Positions 37,820-47,905 are shown, numbered from the stretch's first letter. The stretch: DNA of 64,000 nucleotides from Coriobacteriaceae bacterium (GCA_030525945.1 JAUNDT010000001.1:62001-126000); one strand, 5' to 3'. A program made the numbers and translations. The notes: generated by a model from the sequence alone, not told the origin.

Positions 37820-40800
37820 CTAACTCAGCTTAACAATGGGGGCAAAGCCCTTCATGAGCTTCTTGGTCTGGCCGTTGCGCTCGAACTGGACCTCGATCAT
37901 GTCTCCGGCGGCGGAGATGACCGTGCCGGGACCGAACGTCTTGTGGCTCACGCGGTCGCCGGGAGCGAACGATGTCGCAGCCGCCGCGGCATCGACCTTG
38001 CGCTCGACCGTGGCGGACACGTTCGTCTTCTTGGGCCTCGGCGCACCGGACCCAAAGGTCGCGCGCTTGCGGTCCGCACCGGACGCCGAGCCAGAGCCGG
38101 AGCCGAACGAGCCACCGCCGTCAGTGCCCGCGCCCACGCGCCCCGCGTTGGGGCTGATGGACGTACGGCGCTGCGTGCCGGGCGTGGAGCGGGTAAACGA
38201 GCCGAACACGCGCCCGCCGTACATGTCCGAGCCCTGGCCCGAGCCGAACGTTCCGCGACGGTCGCCGCGCTTTTCCCAGCCCGTGCCCTCAAAGCCCGAG
38301 GACCCAATACCCGAGAACTCAATATGCTCCGACGGAATCTCGTTCACAAAACGCGAGCGCGGATTGGCCTGCGTGGAGCCGTACGTGCGGCGCGTGGCGG
38401 CGTAGGTGAGGAACAGGCGCTTGCGGGCGCGCGTGATGGCGACGTACGCCAGGCGGCGCTCCTCCTCCAGCTTGGCGGGGTCGTCGTCGGACCAGCCCGC
38501 CACGTGCGGGAAGATGCTCTCCTCCATGCCCGCCACGAACACGGCGGGGAACTCCAGACCCTTGGCGGAGTGCACGGTCATCATGGTGATGGCGTGCGTG
38601 TCGCCCGCGAGCGCGTCGAGGTCGCTTCGCAGCGCGAGCCACTCGAGGAGCGCGGGCAGCGCCTTGCAGGCGAGCGGGCCGTACGTGCGCTCAATCTCGG
38701 CCACGGCAATGGACGCGGCGTTCGGGGCCGACGGGGCGGAAGCCAGGTCCGTGCCCGCCAGCATGGCGCCGAGCGCCGAGACGGCCGAACCCATCGCATC
38801 GTTCAGGGACGCAGCCGTGCCCGTGCCCGCCAGGGACGCAAGCGCGCCCTGAGGCGAGGCAACAGGCGCCGCGAGTGCATCGAGCGGGTTGCCGAGCGCC
38901 GAGGCGTCACGCGGGTCGAACGCGGCGGCGGCACTGGCGCCAGCGCCAGCACCAACGCCGGCACCCGCCTCCGGCACGCCTGCCACACCAGCGGCGCGCA
39001 GCTCTTCCAGACTCTCCAGCGTACCCTCGATATCCTCGTGCGTCTCCTCGAATTCGGCGGCAACGCCCAGGAATTCCTGGATGTTCTCGGCGCGGCTCTC
39101 GGCCTCCATCGTGGCCTCAGCGCGAAACGCCTGCACCAGGCCGCTCTTGTCCACGATCATCTCAACCACGTCTTTGAGCTCGCCGTCCATGCGGCGCCCC
39201 TCGCGGACGATGTTCACAAAGTCACCCAGCGCGTTGCGGACCTTGGCAGAGAACATGCCGGTCTCCGCCGTGGCGATCTCGCACGCCTGGAAGAACGAGC
39301 AGGCATTTTGACGCGCCAGGTCCTCGATCTTGCCAATCGACGTGGAGCCGATGCCGCGGCGCGGCGTGTTGATCACACGCTTAACGCTCATCTCGTCGGC
39401 GGGGTTCACAATCATTTTGAGATACGCCATGACGTCGCGGATCTCGGCGCGATCGAAGAATCGCGTGCCGCCCACGATCTTGTACGGCACGCCCGCGCGC
39501 AGGAACATATCTTCCAAGATACGCGACTGCGCGTTGGTGCGGTAAAAGACCGCCATGTCGTCGTAGCTCATGCCGCGCGCGTTGAGCTTGTCGATCTCCG
39601 CCGCGATCCAGCGGCCCTCATCGCGCTCGTCGCTCGCCTGGTACGCCTGGATCTTCTCGCCGTCGCCCAGGTCGGTGAACAGGCGCTTGTCCTTGCGCTG
39701 CGAGTTGTTGCGCACCACCGCGTTCGCCGCGCCCAGGATATGGCCCGTGGAACGGTAGTTCTGCTCAAGCTTGACCACCTTAGCCTTGGGGAAGTCCTCC
39801 TCGAAGTCGAGGATGTTCGAGATGTCGGCGCCGCGCCAAGAGTAAATGGACTGATCGTCGTCGCCCACGACCATGAGGTTTTGGTACTTGGCGGCCAGCA
39901 GGTTGGCGATCTCGTACTGAACGTGGTTGGTGTCCTGATACTCGTCGACGCTGATGTAGCGGAAGCGCTCCTGGTACTTTTCGAGCACCTCGGGGCGCGT
40001 GCGCAGCAGCTCGAGCGTGCGCACGAGCAGGTCGTCGAAGTCCATGGCGTTGGCGGCGCGCAGGCGGCGCTCCAGCTCCAGGTACACCTGGCCGGCCTTT
40101 TGCTCCTGCGGGGAGCTGGCTTTCTCGATGAACTCCTCCGGGCCGATCATGGCGTTTTTGGCCGTGGAGATCTTGGAGCGGATCATGTTGATGGGGTACT
40201 GCTTTTGCTCGATGCCCAAGTGGGTCATGATCTCGCGCACCATGCGGCGGGAATCGTCGTCGTCGTAGATGGTGAACTGACCGGTGTAGCCCAGCAGGTC
40301 GGCGTCCTCGCGCAGGATGCGCACGCACATGGCGTGGAACGTGCAAACCCACATGCCGCGCATGCCGCCGTCGGGCAGCATGGCGCCCAAGCGCTCGCGC
40401 ATCTCGGCGGCCGCCTTGTTGGTGAACGTGATGGCGAGGATCTGCCAGGGACGAATGCCCAGGTCACCGATCATGCGCGCAATGCGGAAGGTAAGAACGC
40501 GCGTCTTGCCCGAGCCGGCGCCCGCGAGCACAAGCAGCGGGCCCTCGGTGGTGAGGACCGCCTCGCGCTGGGCCGGGTTTAGGGTATCGATGTCCACGAG
40601 CGGGCGGGCGGGCGCCGTCGGCGCGGGCGCGAGATGCGGCGACGACGCAGGTCCCACGGCGGGGGCCGCCGGCGCGGGGTGCGGCGCGGGCGAGACTGAA
40701 GCTGGCTCGGGGCCCGCGGCGGGGGCCACCGGCTCGAAAGCCCCCGCAGAGGCAGCGCCCCACGCCGGGGCCGAGTCAAATCCAGCAGCCGCCGTCCCAG

Positions 40801-40987
40801 CGAAGGAATGCTCAGGCGCAGAGTCCGCGGCGGTCAACGTGGAGGGCTCGTAATCGACAGGGACATAGTCGGCAGGAACCTCGGTATGCTCGAGGGCTGC
40901 CCCATACGCATCGAGCGGCACGAGGTCGGCGTCGGGCGCGCTGTCACCTGCAGGGTTCGCACCCCATAAGTTCAACTGGTCAGTCAT
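37820..40987 (-). CDS. pcrA: UvrD/PcrA-family DNA helicase
   Basis: Superfamily 1A 3'-5' helicase for excision repair and replication-fork clearance. ATG 40987 follows GGAGATGG, giving 1055 residues, well above the usual ~720-780. Extra sequence is a ~130-residue Ala/Pro-rich N-terminal extension and a ~110-residue Ala/Gly/Ser-rich insertion (about 665-780) between the 2B domain and MTVHSAKGLEFP (motif V). Core motifs include LAGAGSGKTRVLTFR (Walker A), DEYQDTN (II) and DDQSIYSWRGAD (III). The C-terminal Tudor-like RNA-polymerase-interaction domain is APGDRVSHKTFGPGTV. It is monocistronic. Confidence 0.95.
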   Translation of the reverse strand: MTDQLNLWGANPAGDSAPDADLVPLDAYGAALEHTEVPADYVPVDYEPSTLTAADSAPEHSFAGTAAAGFDSAPAWGAASAGAFEPVAPAAGPEPASVSPAPHPAPAAPAVGPASSPHLAPAPTAPARPLVDIDTLNPAQREAVLTTEGPLLVLAGAGSGKTRVLTFRIARMIGDLGIRPWQILAITFTNKAAAEMRERLGAMLPDGGMRGMWVCTFHAMCVRILREDADLLGYTGQFTIYDDDDSRRMVREIMTHLGIEQKQYPINMIRSKISTAKNAMIGPEEFIEKASSPQEQKAGQVYLELERRLRAANAMDFDDLLVRTLELLRTRPEVLEKYQERFRYISVDEYQDTNHVQYEIANLLAAKYQNLMVVGDDDQSIYSWRGADISNILDFEEDFPKAKVVKLEQNYRSTGHILGAANAVVRNNSQRKDKRLFTDLGDGEKIQAYQASDERDEGRWIAAEIDKLNARGMSYDDMAVFYRTNAQSRILEDMFLRAGVPYKIVGGTRFFDRAEIRDVMAYLKMIVNPADEMSVKRVINTPRRGIGSTSIGKIEDLARQNACSFFQACEIATAETGMFSAKVRNALGDFVNIVREGRRMDGELKDVVEMIVDKSGLVQAFRAEATMEAESRAENIQEFLGVAAEFEETHEDIEGTLESLEELRAAGVAGVPEAGAGVGAGAGASAAAAFDPRDASALGNPLDALAAPVASPQGALASLAGTGTAASLNDAMGSAVSALGAMLAGTDLASAPSAPNAASIAVAEIERTYGPLACKALPALLEWLALRSDLDALAGDTHAITMMTVHSAKGLEFPAVFVAGMEESIFPHVAGWSDDDPAKLEEERRLAYVAITRARKRLFLTYAATRRTYGSTQANPRSRFVNEIPSEHIEFSGIGSSGFEGTGWEKRGDRRGTFGSGQGSDMYGGRVFGSFTRSTPGTQRRTSISPNAGRVGAGTDGGGSFGSGSGSASGADRKRATFGSGAPRPKKTNVSATVERKVDAAAAATSFAPGDRVSHKTFGPGTVISAAGDMIEVQFERNGQTKKLMKGFAPIVKLS

Positions 40988-41160
40988 GTACCATCTCCAT
41001 AGCATGTCGCTGGCAGGCCTGCGGGCCGCCGTTTTTGAACCAATCCAGTATACCGAGGCGTGCGGACAACGCCGTGCGCGCGCAAACAGCACAGCGACCC
41101 CTCAAATCCACCACGTAAGCAGCGGGCACGCCCCCATGTACGCCCCAAGCGTGTCCCAAG

Positions 41161-41289
41161 TTCGCAAATGTGGGGATAAAAACGCCTCCACCCGAGTAGA
41201 GACGTTTTAGCAGCAATAAAACCGCAGGTAGATGAGTTGTATTTTTCGCCCTACTTGGCAGTACCGAGTTTTATCCCCACATTTGTGAA
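41161..41289. ncRNA. Structured inverted-repeat element, copy 1
   Basis: A 21-bp terminal helix (41161-41181 with 41269-41289, one G-U) encloses an 87-base interior. Inside, CCGAGTAG pairs with CTACTTGG. Conserved single-stranded blocks shared with copy 2 are ATAAAACCGCAGGTA and GTATTTTTCGC. It lies in a 1-kb gene-free region between pcrA and metA. RNA versus DNA element is undecided. Confidence 0.7.
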
Positions 41290-41531
41290 TTTGGGCGCGT
41301 TGTCCTCCACCGAGAGGCTCTTTCCGCAGCCTCACTCCCCACAAAACCCGTCCGCGGCGCCGCCCCTGGGCCGCCGCATCCATGGTGCCGCCCCGCGACT
41401 GAGGCATCCGTCGTTCCGCTCCTGGACTGCCACATCCGTCGTTCCATTCCTGGATGGCCGCATCACCCGTTCCGCTCCTCATCGAACGGGTTCATCCGAT
41501 ACGAACGCGGCAATTCCAGCCCCTCAGAACG

Positions 41532-41674
41532 GTGCAAATACGCAAATGCGCGGATAATTCTGCCGCCACCGCGTAGAGGCGCAATTCGCCAAAATAAAAC
41601 CGCAGGTAAAAGGCTCGCGTGTTTTTCGCTACGCTTCAGCTCCCAAAATTATCCGCGCATTTGCGTATTTGCAC
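41532..41674. ncRNA. Structured inverted-repeat element, copy 2
   Basis: A perfect 28-bp terminal helix (41532-41559 with 41647-41674) encloses an interior of the same 87-base length. The inner helix is GCGTAG/CTACGC. Compared with copy 1, both strands of both helices have changed together, while ATAAAACCGCAGGTA is unchanged. Sequence between the copies (41290-41531) shows no gene. Confidence 0.7.
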
Positions 41675-41812
41675 GCGAAAGGCGGCGCTTTGCATGGTCG
41701 CGGCGCTTTCCATAGCTAAGATATTCGACCACGTCGATTACACGATCGTTATTTACATGCGGAAGGCAACGCCCTACACGGACAAGAGGTGCTCAGGGCC
41801 AGAAAAACCATC

Positions 41813-41944
41813 GATGCGCCGGCACGCCCCGGCCCGGCAAGGCCAGACGCGCCGGCGCGCAACGGCCCAGCAAGGCCAGATGCGCCGGCACGCGCCGACC
41901 CGCAAATGCCAGGCGCACCGACGCCCCCCCGGCCGGCAAGGCCA
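41813..41944. repeat. 33-bp tandem repeat, four units
   Basis: Units start at 41813, 41846, 41879 and 41912, each about G(A/G)(T/C)GCGCCGGCACGC followed by CGGC-AAGGCCA. The period is a multiple of three, but the only open frame across it runs antisense into metA and looks spurious. Confidence 0.85.
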
Positions 41945-41996
41945 TTCAGGTCAAGGCCGGCGCGCCAATGATCAGACTCCGCAAAAACGCCGGAGG

Positions 41997-42917
41997 CTAC
42001 TCCCCCGCGCGGGTCACGTCGTAGGGCGTAGTTTGATACACGTAGTAGTTCAACCAGTTGGTATAGAGCAGCTGCGCCTGCGCGCGCCACGAGCACAGCG
42101 GCTCGCGCGCGGGGTCGTCGTTCGGAAAGTAATTCACCGGGACGTCCGGTTCGATGCCCGCACGCACGTCGCGCTCGTACTCCAACCGCAGCGTATCGGC
42201 ATCGTACTCCGGATGCCCAAACACAAAGAAGCGGCGGCTGTCCACGCTCTTTACCAGGTACAAGCCCGCCTCGGGCGAGCTCGCGATCACCTCGAGCTCG
42301 GGATGCGCGCGCACGGCGTCCTCGTCCACGCCGGTATAGCGAGAGTGCACGGCAAAGAAGCGGTCGTCGAGCCCACGCACCAGCGGGGAGCTGGGCTTTT
42401 CGAGCGCGTGCTCATACACGCCCGATAGCTTGGCGGGCAGCTCGTGCTTGCTGATGCCGTAATGATGGAACAGCCCCGCCTGCGCGCCCCAGCAAATATG
42501 CAGCGTGGAGTGCACGTTCGTGGTGGACCAATCCATGATGTCCACCAGCTCGTCCCAGTAATCGACGTCGGAGAAATCGAGCTTTTCCACGGGGGCGCCC
42601 GTGATGATCAGACCGTCGAAATGCTCGCCGCGTACCTCGTCGAACGTACGGTAGAAGGTCTCCAGGTGCTCGTGCGAGACGTTCTTCGCCTCGTGGCTGC
42701 GCGTGCGCAGCAGCTCGACCTCGATCTGCAACGGCGTGTTCGAGAGCTTGCGCATGATTTGCGTCTCGGTGGCGATCTTGGTGGGCATGAGGTTCAAGAT
42801 GAGCACGCGCAACGGACGAATGTCCTGGTGCAACGCGCGGAACTCGGTCATAACGAAGATGTTCTCGCTCTCGAGCGCCGCGGTTGCGGGCAGAGCGTCG
42901 GGGATGCGAATAGGCAC
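41997..42917 (-). CDS. metA: Homoserine O-acyltransferase (MetA family, probably acetyl-CoA-using)
   Basis: First committed step of methionine synthesis, acylating homoserine. The 306-residue protein starts at GTG 42917, six bases after AAGGAGG. The catalytic Cys is C142 in [10 protein letters not shown]. Position 111 is Glu ([11 protein letters not shown]); in characterised MetA proteins Glu111 goes with acetyl-CoA and Gly111 with succinyl-CoA, so O-acetylhomoserine is the likely product. It lies 81 bases after recQ, with which it may be co-transcribed. No SAM riboswitch is visible in the gap. Confidence 0.93.
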   Translation of the reverse strand: MPIRIPDALPATAALESENIFVMTEFRALHQDIRPLRVLILNLMPTKIATETQIMRKLSNTPLQIEVELLRTRSHEAKNVSHEHLETFYRTFDEVRGEHFDGLIITGAPVEKLDFSDVDYWDELVDIMDWSTTNVHSTLHICWGAQAGLFHHYGISKHELPAKLSGVYEHALEKPSSPLVRGLDDRFFAVHSRYTGVDEDAVRAHPELEVIASSPEAGLYLVKSVDSRRFFVFGHPEYDADTLRLEYERDVRAGIEPDVPVNYFPNDDPAREPLCSWRAQAQLLYTNWLNYYVYQTTPYDVTRAGE

Positions 42918-42998
42918 GTGGGGCCTCCTTTGGACTCAGTGCTCCTATGGTATTACACGCGCGTGCCGGCGCCGCGCAGGCCAACGGGACAATAGCGG

Positions 42999-45236
42999 CT
43001 ACCGCGCTTCGTCCTCGAAGTCGGCGATTTCCTGCAGGAACTGCTCGCCGTAGGCATCGGCCTTTTTCTCGCCGATACCCGTCACCTCGAGAAGCTCCTC
43101 GCGCGTTGCCGGACGCCTACGGCAGAGGCCGCGGAGCGTGGCGTCGGAGCAGATGATGTACGCGGGCACGTCGTGCTCGTCGGCCAGGTCGCGGCGCAGG
43201 GCCCGCAGCCGCTCGAACAGCTCGGCGTCGTCGCCCACGCGCGGGCGCGCATCGAGCGCGGCCTCCTCGCGCAACAGGTCAACGGCTCGCTGGACGCGCT
43301 TGGCACGGCGGCGCTGGGAGGCGCGGCGCTTGATGGTGAAGGTGAAGGCGGGGCTGACGCATGCGGAGCCTTCGCCCATCTCGCCGTACGGCTCCGCGCC
43401 CCACACGGCGTCTGCGCTGCTCGGTGCCCCGCCAGTGCCCGCTGCGGGCGCAAACACCTCGGCAGCACGCGCACCCAGGCCGATAACGGGGAACCTCCCT
43501 TGCGACTGCTGCAGGTACCCGCGGCCCACAAGCTGGTCAATCACATCACGGATCCGCTTGATGGGCTCGGCGGCAAGCTCTCCGTAACCCGGAGCCGCAT
43601 CCAGGTGGAACTGACGCACCTTCTCGTTGTTCGCCCCGTGCACGGCCTCCGCCACGAGCGCCTTGCCGAACCGGCCGCCCGTCGCACGCACAAAAATGAG
43701 CACCGCGCGGGCGATTTGGGTCACATCCTCGGTCTCGAAGGAGCCCAGGCAGTTCGAGCAGTTGCCGCAGCCCACGGCGTGCGCATCAGCGCTGGTGCCC
43801 GGGCCGACATCGGCCCCAGCACCCGCAGCCCCAATTGCAGCGAAACCTCCTGCATCAACAGACGCCGCATCACCATCGCCCTCCCCGGCATCGCCGCCGG
43901 AACCCGCGAAGGCACCCGCGCCCGCAGCGCGCGCCTCGCCGCTATCCGCGCCCGCCCCGGCGCCCAGCTCCACGCCCAGCGCGCCCTCGTCACCAAAGTA
44001 GCGCAGGATATACGCGCGCAAGCAGCCGGTCGTCTGGCAATAGCCCTCCATCTGGGCAAGCAGCCGGTACCGGTTCTGCCGGGCGAACTCGCGCTCCTCG
44101 GTCGAGAGCGCGTCGTCGGGGACATCCTTCTCGATAAAGAACCGGCGCAGGCCAAAGTCGCTGCCGTTCCACAGCAAATAGCACGCCGCCGGATCCCCGT
44201 CGCGGCCGGCGCGGCCCGCCTCCTGGTAGTACGCCTCGATGCTCTCGGGCACGTTGTGGTGAATCACGTAGCGCACGTTGGGCTTGTCGATGCCCATGCC
44301 AAAGGCGTTGGTGGCCACCATGAGCGGCGCTGCGTCGGCAATGAACGCCGCCTGCTCGGACGCGCGCTCCGCCGTGCTCATGCCGGCGTGGTAGCGCGCC
44401 ACGCGAATCCCCTGCTCCGAAAGGCGCCGCCCCAGCTCGAACGCGAGCTCGTCAACGGCCTTGCGCGTGGCGCAGTACACGATGCCGCTTTCGTCGGCAT
44501 GCGTGCTCGCGTACGCGTAAATCCACTCGGCCTTCGCCTTGTCGCCAAGCTCCTCCACGTTAAACGAAAGGTTCACGCGATCAAAACCCGTCACGACCGT
44601 CTCGGGCGCGCGCAGGCGCAGCATCGTGCAGATATCCTCGCGAACGCGATCGGTTGCCGTGGCGGTGAAGGCCGCAACCACCGGACGCTGCGGCAGCGCC
44701 TCGATGAAGTCGGCAATCTGCAGGTACGAGGGGCGAAAATCCTGCCCCCACTGGGACACGCAATGCGCCTCGTCGACCGCCACGAGCGGCACGCCGATGC
44801 CGTCGGGGCCGGCCGCCTCCTGCGCAAACGCCAAGAAGCGCGGGTCGGCCAAGCGCTCCGGCGCCACGTACATAATCTGGTACCAGCCCTCGGATGCGCG
44901 CTTGAGCACGGTGTTTTGCTGAGCGGGCGTAAGCGAGGAGTTGAGGTAGCTCGGCCGCGCACCGACCTCTTTGAGCGCTCGCACCTGGTCGCCCATGAGC
45001 GAAACCAAAGGCGACACCACGAACGTGATGCCCGGCAGCATGAGCGCCGGCACCTGGTAGCAAATCGACTTGCCCGCACCCGTGGGCATGACCCCGAGCG
45101 CATCGCGCCCGGAAAGGATGGCGGACACCATCCGGTCCTGCCCGGGCCGAAACGCGTCGTACCCGTAATACCGCTTGAGCGTTTCCCGTGCCTCTAGCTG
45201 CTCCAAGATTCCATCCCCACCAGCGCGTGAACCCAT
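42999..45236 (-). CDS. recQ: RecQ-family ATP-dependent DNA helicase
   Basis: Superfamily 2 3'-5' helicase in recombination and fork repair. The 745-residue protein has motif 0/Walker A (GYDAFRPGQDRMV, MPTGAGKSICYQVPA), the DEAH-type box AVDEAHCVSQWG, the helicase C domain (YYQEAGRAGRDG), zinc ligands YCQTTGCLR and CGNCSNC, winged helix and C-terminal HRDC (RPATREELLEVTGIG). Between the first and second pair of zinc cysteines lies a ~78-residue Ala/Gly insertion (about 415-492), absent from typical RecQ. The ATG at 45236 has a poor ribosome site; TTG 45206 area (LEQLEARE) after GGTGGGGATGG is an alternative. Confidence 0.94.
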   Translation of the reverse strand: MGSRAGGDGILEQLEARETLKRYYGYDAFRPGQDRMVSAILSGRDALGVMPTGAGKSICYQVPALMLPGITFVVSPLVSLMGDQVRALKEVGARPSYLNSSLTPAQQNTVLKRASEGWYQIMYVAPERLADPRFLAFAQEAAGPDGIGVPLVAVDEAHCVSQWGQDFRPSYLQIADFIEALPQRPVVAAFTATATDRVREDICTMLRLRAPETVVTGFDRVNLSFNVEELGDKAKAEWIYAYASTHADESGIVYCATRKAVDELAFELGRRLSEQGIRVARYHAGMSTAERASEQAAFIADAAPLMVATNAFGMGIDKPNVRYVIHHNVPESIEAYYQEAGRAGRDGDPAACYLLWNGSDFGLRRFFIEKDVPDDALSTEEREFARQNRYRLLAQMEGYCQTTGCLRAYILRYFGDEGALGVELGAGAGADSGEARAAGAGAFAGSGGDAGEGDGDAASVDAGGFAAIGAAGAGADVGPGTSADAHAVGCGNCSNCLGSFETEDVTQIARAVLIFVRATGGRFGKALVAEAVHGANNEKVRQFHLDAAPGYGELAAEPIKRIRDVIDQLVGRGYLQQSQGRFPVIGLGARAAEVFAPAAGTGGAPSSADAVWGAEPYGEMGEGSACVSPAFTFTIKRRASQRRRAKRVQRAVDLLREEAALDARPRVGDDAELFERLRALRRDLADEHDVPAYIICSDATLRGLCRRRPATREELLEVTGIGEKKADAYGEQFLQEIADFEDEAR

Positions 45237-45389
45237 AGAACACCATCCCGCAGCGAGCCCGCGCGCGGAATGGCCAAATTGTAATCGTACCGTTTAATCC
45301 AGCATTATGCCCGCTTGTCGAATTGAGATTCAGCCCCGCCCAGCGCGCCCCATACACTGAAGGCATCGCGTAACTCACAAGGAGGAATC

Positions 45390-47804
45390 ATGCCCGCACA
45401 TACCCCCGCAAAACTCTGCAACGCCCCGCAAACCGGTTGCGTCACGCGCCGAAGCGCCCTTGTCGGAGGCGCCGCGAGCGTTGCCGCCTTCGCCGGCCTC
45501 GGCCTGCTGCCCCGCCGCGCGCACGCCGCCGTTGCCACCTCAACCGCGAACGTCGACGAACTCATCGCCGCCATGACGCGCAGGCAGAAGATCGAGCAGA
45601 TGCTCATGCCCGACTTCCGCCAGTGGATGCAAAACGGCAAGGTCAGCGATCTCACGGTGCTGAACGAGGAAATCGCCGGCGTTATCGACTCCTACGACCT
45701 GGGCGGCGTGATCTTGTTCGCGAACAACGTCAAGCAGACCGACCAGACGCTCAAGCTCGCCATGGACATGCAGCAGGCGGCCCTGCGCAACACCGCCCAG
45801 GCACCCGCGGGCGATATTCCGCTTTTGCTCACCATCGACCAGGAGGGCGGCATCGTGTACCGTCTGGGCAGCGGCACCGCGCTTCCCGGCAGCATGGCGG
45901 TCGGCGCCACGCGCAGCGACGACGACGCGCTCCAGTGCGGCCAGGTCATCGGCCGCGAGCTCGACGCGCTCAAGCTCAACGTGAACTTCGCCCCCTCGTT
46001 CGACGTCAACAACAACCCCAACAACCCGGTCATCGGCCTGCGCTCCTACTCCAGCGACCCCGAGCTCGTGTCCAAGCTCGGCACGTCCATGATGGCGGGC
46101 ATGCAGGAGCACGGCATCGCCACCGCCGCCAAGCACTTCCCGGGCCACGGCGACGCCGGCACCGACTCCCACACGGGCCTGCCCCGCATCGAAAAGACCA
46201 AACAGCAGCTCGAGGAACTCGAGTTCATCCCCTTCCGCGCCGCCATCGACGCCGGCGTCGACATGGTCATGACCGCCCACATCCAGTACCCCAAGGTCGA
46301 GACCACCAAGGTCATGTCGCAAGACCCCGCCATGGGCGAGATTGAGCTGCCTGCGACCCTTTCGCCGGTCTTCATGACCGACATCTTGCGCACCGAGATG
46401 GGCTTCACCGGTGTCTCCGTCACCGATGCCCTCAACATGGACGCCATCTCCAAGAACTTTGGCTACATCGACGCCGTCAAGCGCACCTTCAAGGCGGGCG
46501 TCGACATCGCGCTCATGCCCGTGACGCTGCGCAGCATGGACGACGTTCCCAAGCTGGAGGAGCTCGTACAGGCGCTGGAGGACGATGCGGAACTCACCGA
46601 CGAGCGCCTCAACACCTCCGTGCGCCGCATCCTTGAGCTCAAGAAGCGCCGCGGCATCCTCGCATACAAGGACGAGGCGGGCACCTATGAGGAGAACCTG
46701 GTGGTCGCACGCGCGCAGGTGGGCAGCGAGCAGAACCGCTCCATCGAGCGCGAGGTCGCGGCCGACGCGATCACGGTCGTCAAGAACGACGGTGGCGTGC
46801 TGCCCATGAAGCCCCAGGCTGGCGACCATATCCTGCTCGTGGCGGCTTGGGCGAACGAGCGCCCCGGCATGGAGCTCTCCATGCGCCGCCTGCTCTCCGA
46901 GGGCGTCATCAAGCAGGGCGTGACGTACGAGTCGATCAACTACGCCGACGGCTTTGAGGATATGGACGAGGCGGTGCGCGCCATCACCGAGAAGATCGCC
47001 GCCGCCAGCCATGTCGTCGTTATTTCCGAGATCGGCTCCGCCGCCAACCTCGACCCCGATAAGAAGAGCGGCAGCAGCGCCTACGTCCCCACCCGCGTGG
47101 TCCAGGCGGCGAACGCGGCCGGCAAGCCCGTCGCGGTGCTGAGCATCTCCAAGCCCTACGACGCGGCCGCCTATCCGGATGCGCCGGCGATCGCCATCGC
47201 GTACGGAAACAAGGGCATGGACCCCACGGAGGGCCTCGCCCCCACCTCCGCCTTTGGCCCGAATGTGCCCGCCGGCGTCGAGGTCATCTTCGGCGGCCAT
47301 GCCGCGCAGGGCAAGCTCCCAGTCGACGTGTTCGCCATCAAGCGCGTTGACGGCAAGACGACCATCGACACCGGCAACGTTGTATATCAGTACGGCTTCG
47401 GCCTCGAGTACGACAAGGTCACCGACCGCCCCGCCGTGGACACGAGCGCCCTGGCAGCCGCCATTGCACGTGTTGAGAAGGACATCCTTCCCCACAAGAA
47501 GCTCTACACGGCGGCGAGCTTTGCCGCCCTCACCACGGCCCTGGAGCAGGCTCGCAAGACGCTTGCCAACGGCAGCGCCACGCAAGCCGATGTCGACGCC
47601 GCGCTTCGCGCCCTGAACGACGCGGTCAGCGGCTTGGTGAAGGCTGGCGGAAGCGCATCCGGCAACGGCGACGGCAAGCCGGGCAACAAGCCCACGGGCA
47701 CGCTGCCGCAAACCGGCGACGTTTCCGCTGCCTTTGGCGCAGCGGCCGCCGTGGCCGGTGCCGCCGCCATCGCATACGGCGTCTCCCAGACGGCAGAGGA
47801 GTAG
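45390..47804 (+). CDS. Cell-wall-anchored GH3 enzyme (NagZ-like beta-N-acetylhexosaminidase)
   Basis: An exported 804-residue glycosidase. A twin-arginine-like signal (TRRSALVGG with AHA cleavage) precedes a GH3 barrel with KHFPGHGDAGTDSH near residue 248, the His/Asp pair of NagZ-type enzymes, and the nucleophile Asp in VSVTDALNMDAI near residue 346. A second alpha/beta domain follows (to about 670), then a FIVAR-like helical module (ALTTALEQARKTLANG), a Gly-rich spacer, LPQTG, helix and short tail. Substrates are likely GlcNAc-containing glycans or wall fragments. ATG 45390 follows AAGGAGG. It is divergent from recQ and has its own terminator. Confidence 0.9.
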   Translation: MPAHTPAKLCNAPQTGCVTRRSALVGGAASVAAFAGLGLLPRRAHAAVATSTANVDELIAAMTRRQKIEQMLMPDFRQWMQNGKVSDLTVLNEEIAGVIDSYDLGGVILFANNVKQTDQTLKLAMDMQQAALRNTAQAPAGDIPLLLTIDQEGGIVYRLGSGTALPGSMAVGATRSDDDALQCGQVIGRELDALKLNVNFAPSFDVNNNPNNPVIGLRSYSSDPELVSKLGTSMMAGMQEHGIATAAKHFPGHGDAGTDSHTGLPRIEKTKQQLEELEFIPFRAAIDAGVDMVMTAHIQYPKVETTKVMSQDPAMGEIELPATLSPVFMTDILRTEMGFTGVSVTDALNMDAISKNFGYIDAVKRTFKAGVDIALMPVTLRSMDDVPKLEELVQALEDDAELTDERLNTSVRRILELKKRRGILAYKDEAGTYEENLVVARAQVGSEQNRSIEREVAADAITVVKNDGGVLPMKPQAGDHILLVAAWANERPGMELSMRRLLSEGVIKQGVTYESINYADGFEDMDEAVRAITEKIAAASHVVVISEIGSAANLDPDKKSGSSAYVPTRVVQAANAAGKPVAVLSISKPYDAAAYPDAPAIAIAYGNKGMDPTEGLAPTSAFGPNVPAGVEVIFGGHAAQGKLPVDVFAIKRVDGKTTIDTGNVVYQYGFGLEYDKVTDRPAVDTSALAAAIARVEKDILPHKKLYTAASFAALTTALEQARKTLANGSATQADVDAALRALNDAVSGLVKAGGSASGNGDGKPGNKPTGTLPQTGDVSAAFGAAAAVAGAAAIAYGVSQTAEE

Positions 47805-47862
47805 CGGAGTAAACCGCACCGGGCAGCGGCCCTCCCGGCCGCGCCTCACCCGCCTCCACCCA

Positions 47863-47905
47863 GCGCGCCAAGGTCGCATGCACGGCCTTGGCGCGCCTTT
47901 GTTTG
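47863..47905 (+). terminator. Terminator after GH3 gene
   Basis: GCGCGCCAAGG (47863-47873) pairs with CCTTGGCGCGC (47886-47896), followed by CTTTGTTTG. Confidence 0.85.

Noticed and set aside
37943..40582. Plus-strand ORF of 879 codons opposite pcrA
   Set aside because: Antisense frame with no recognisable domain; PcrA motifs are on the minus strand.
41813..41944. Possible CRISPR array
   Set aside because: Units are contiguous 33-bp tandem repeats with no unique spacers, and no cas genes are nearby.
41619..42428. Plus-strand ORF across the tandem repeats into metA
   Set aside because: Its repeats come from the 33-bp minisatellite and the rest is antisense to metA. No ribosome site was found.
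42918..42998. SAM riboswitch before metA
   Set aside because: The gap to recQ is only 81 bases and lacks the needed stems.
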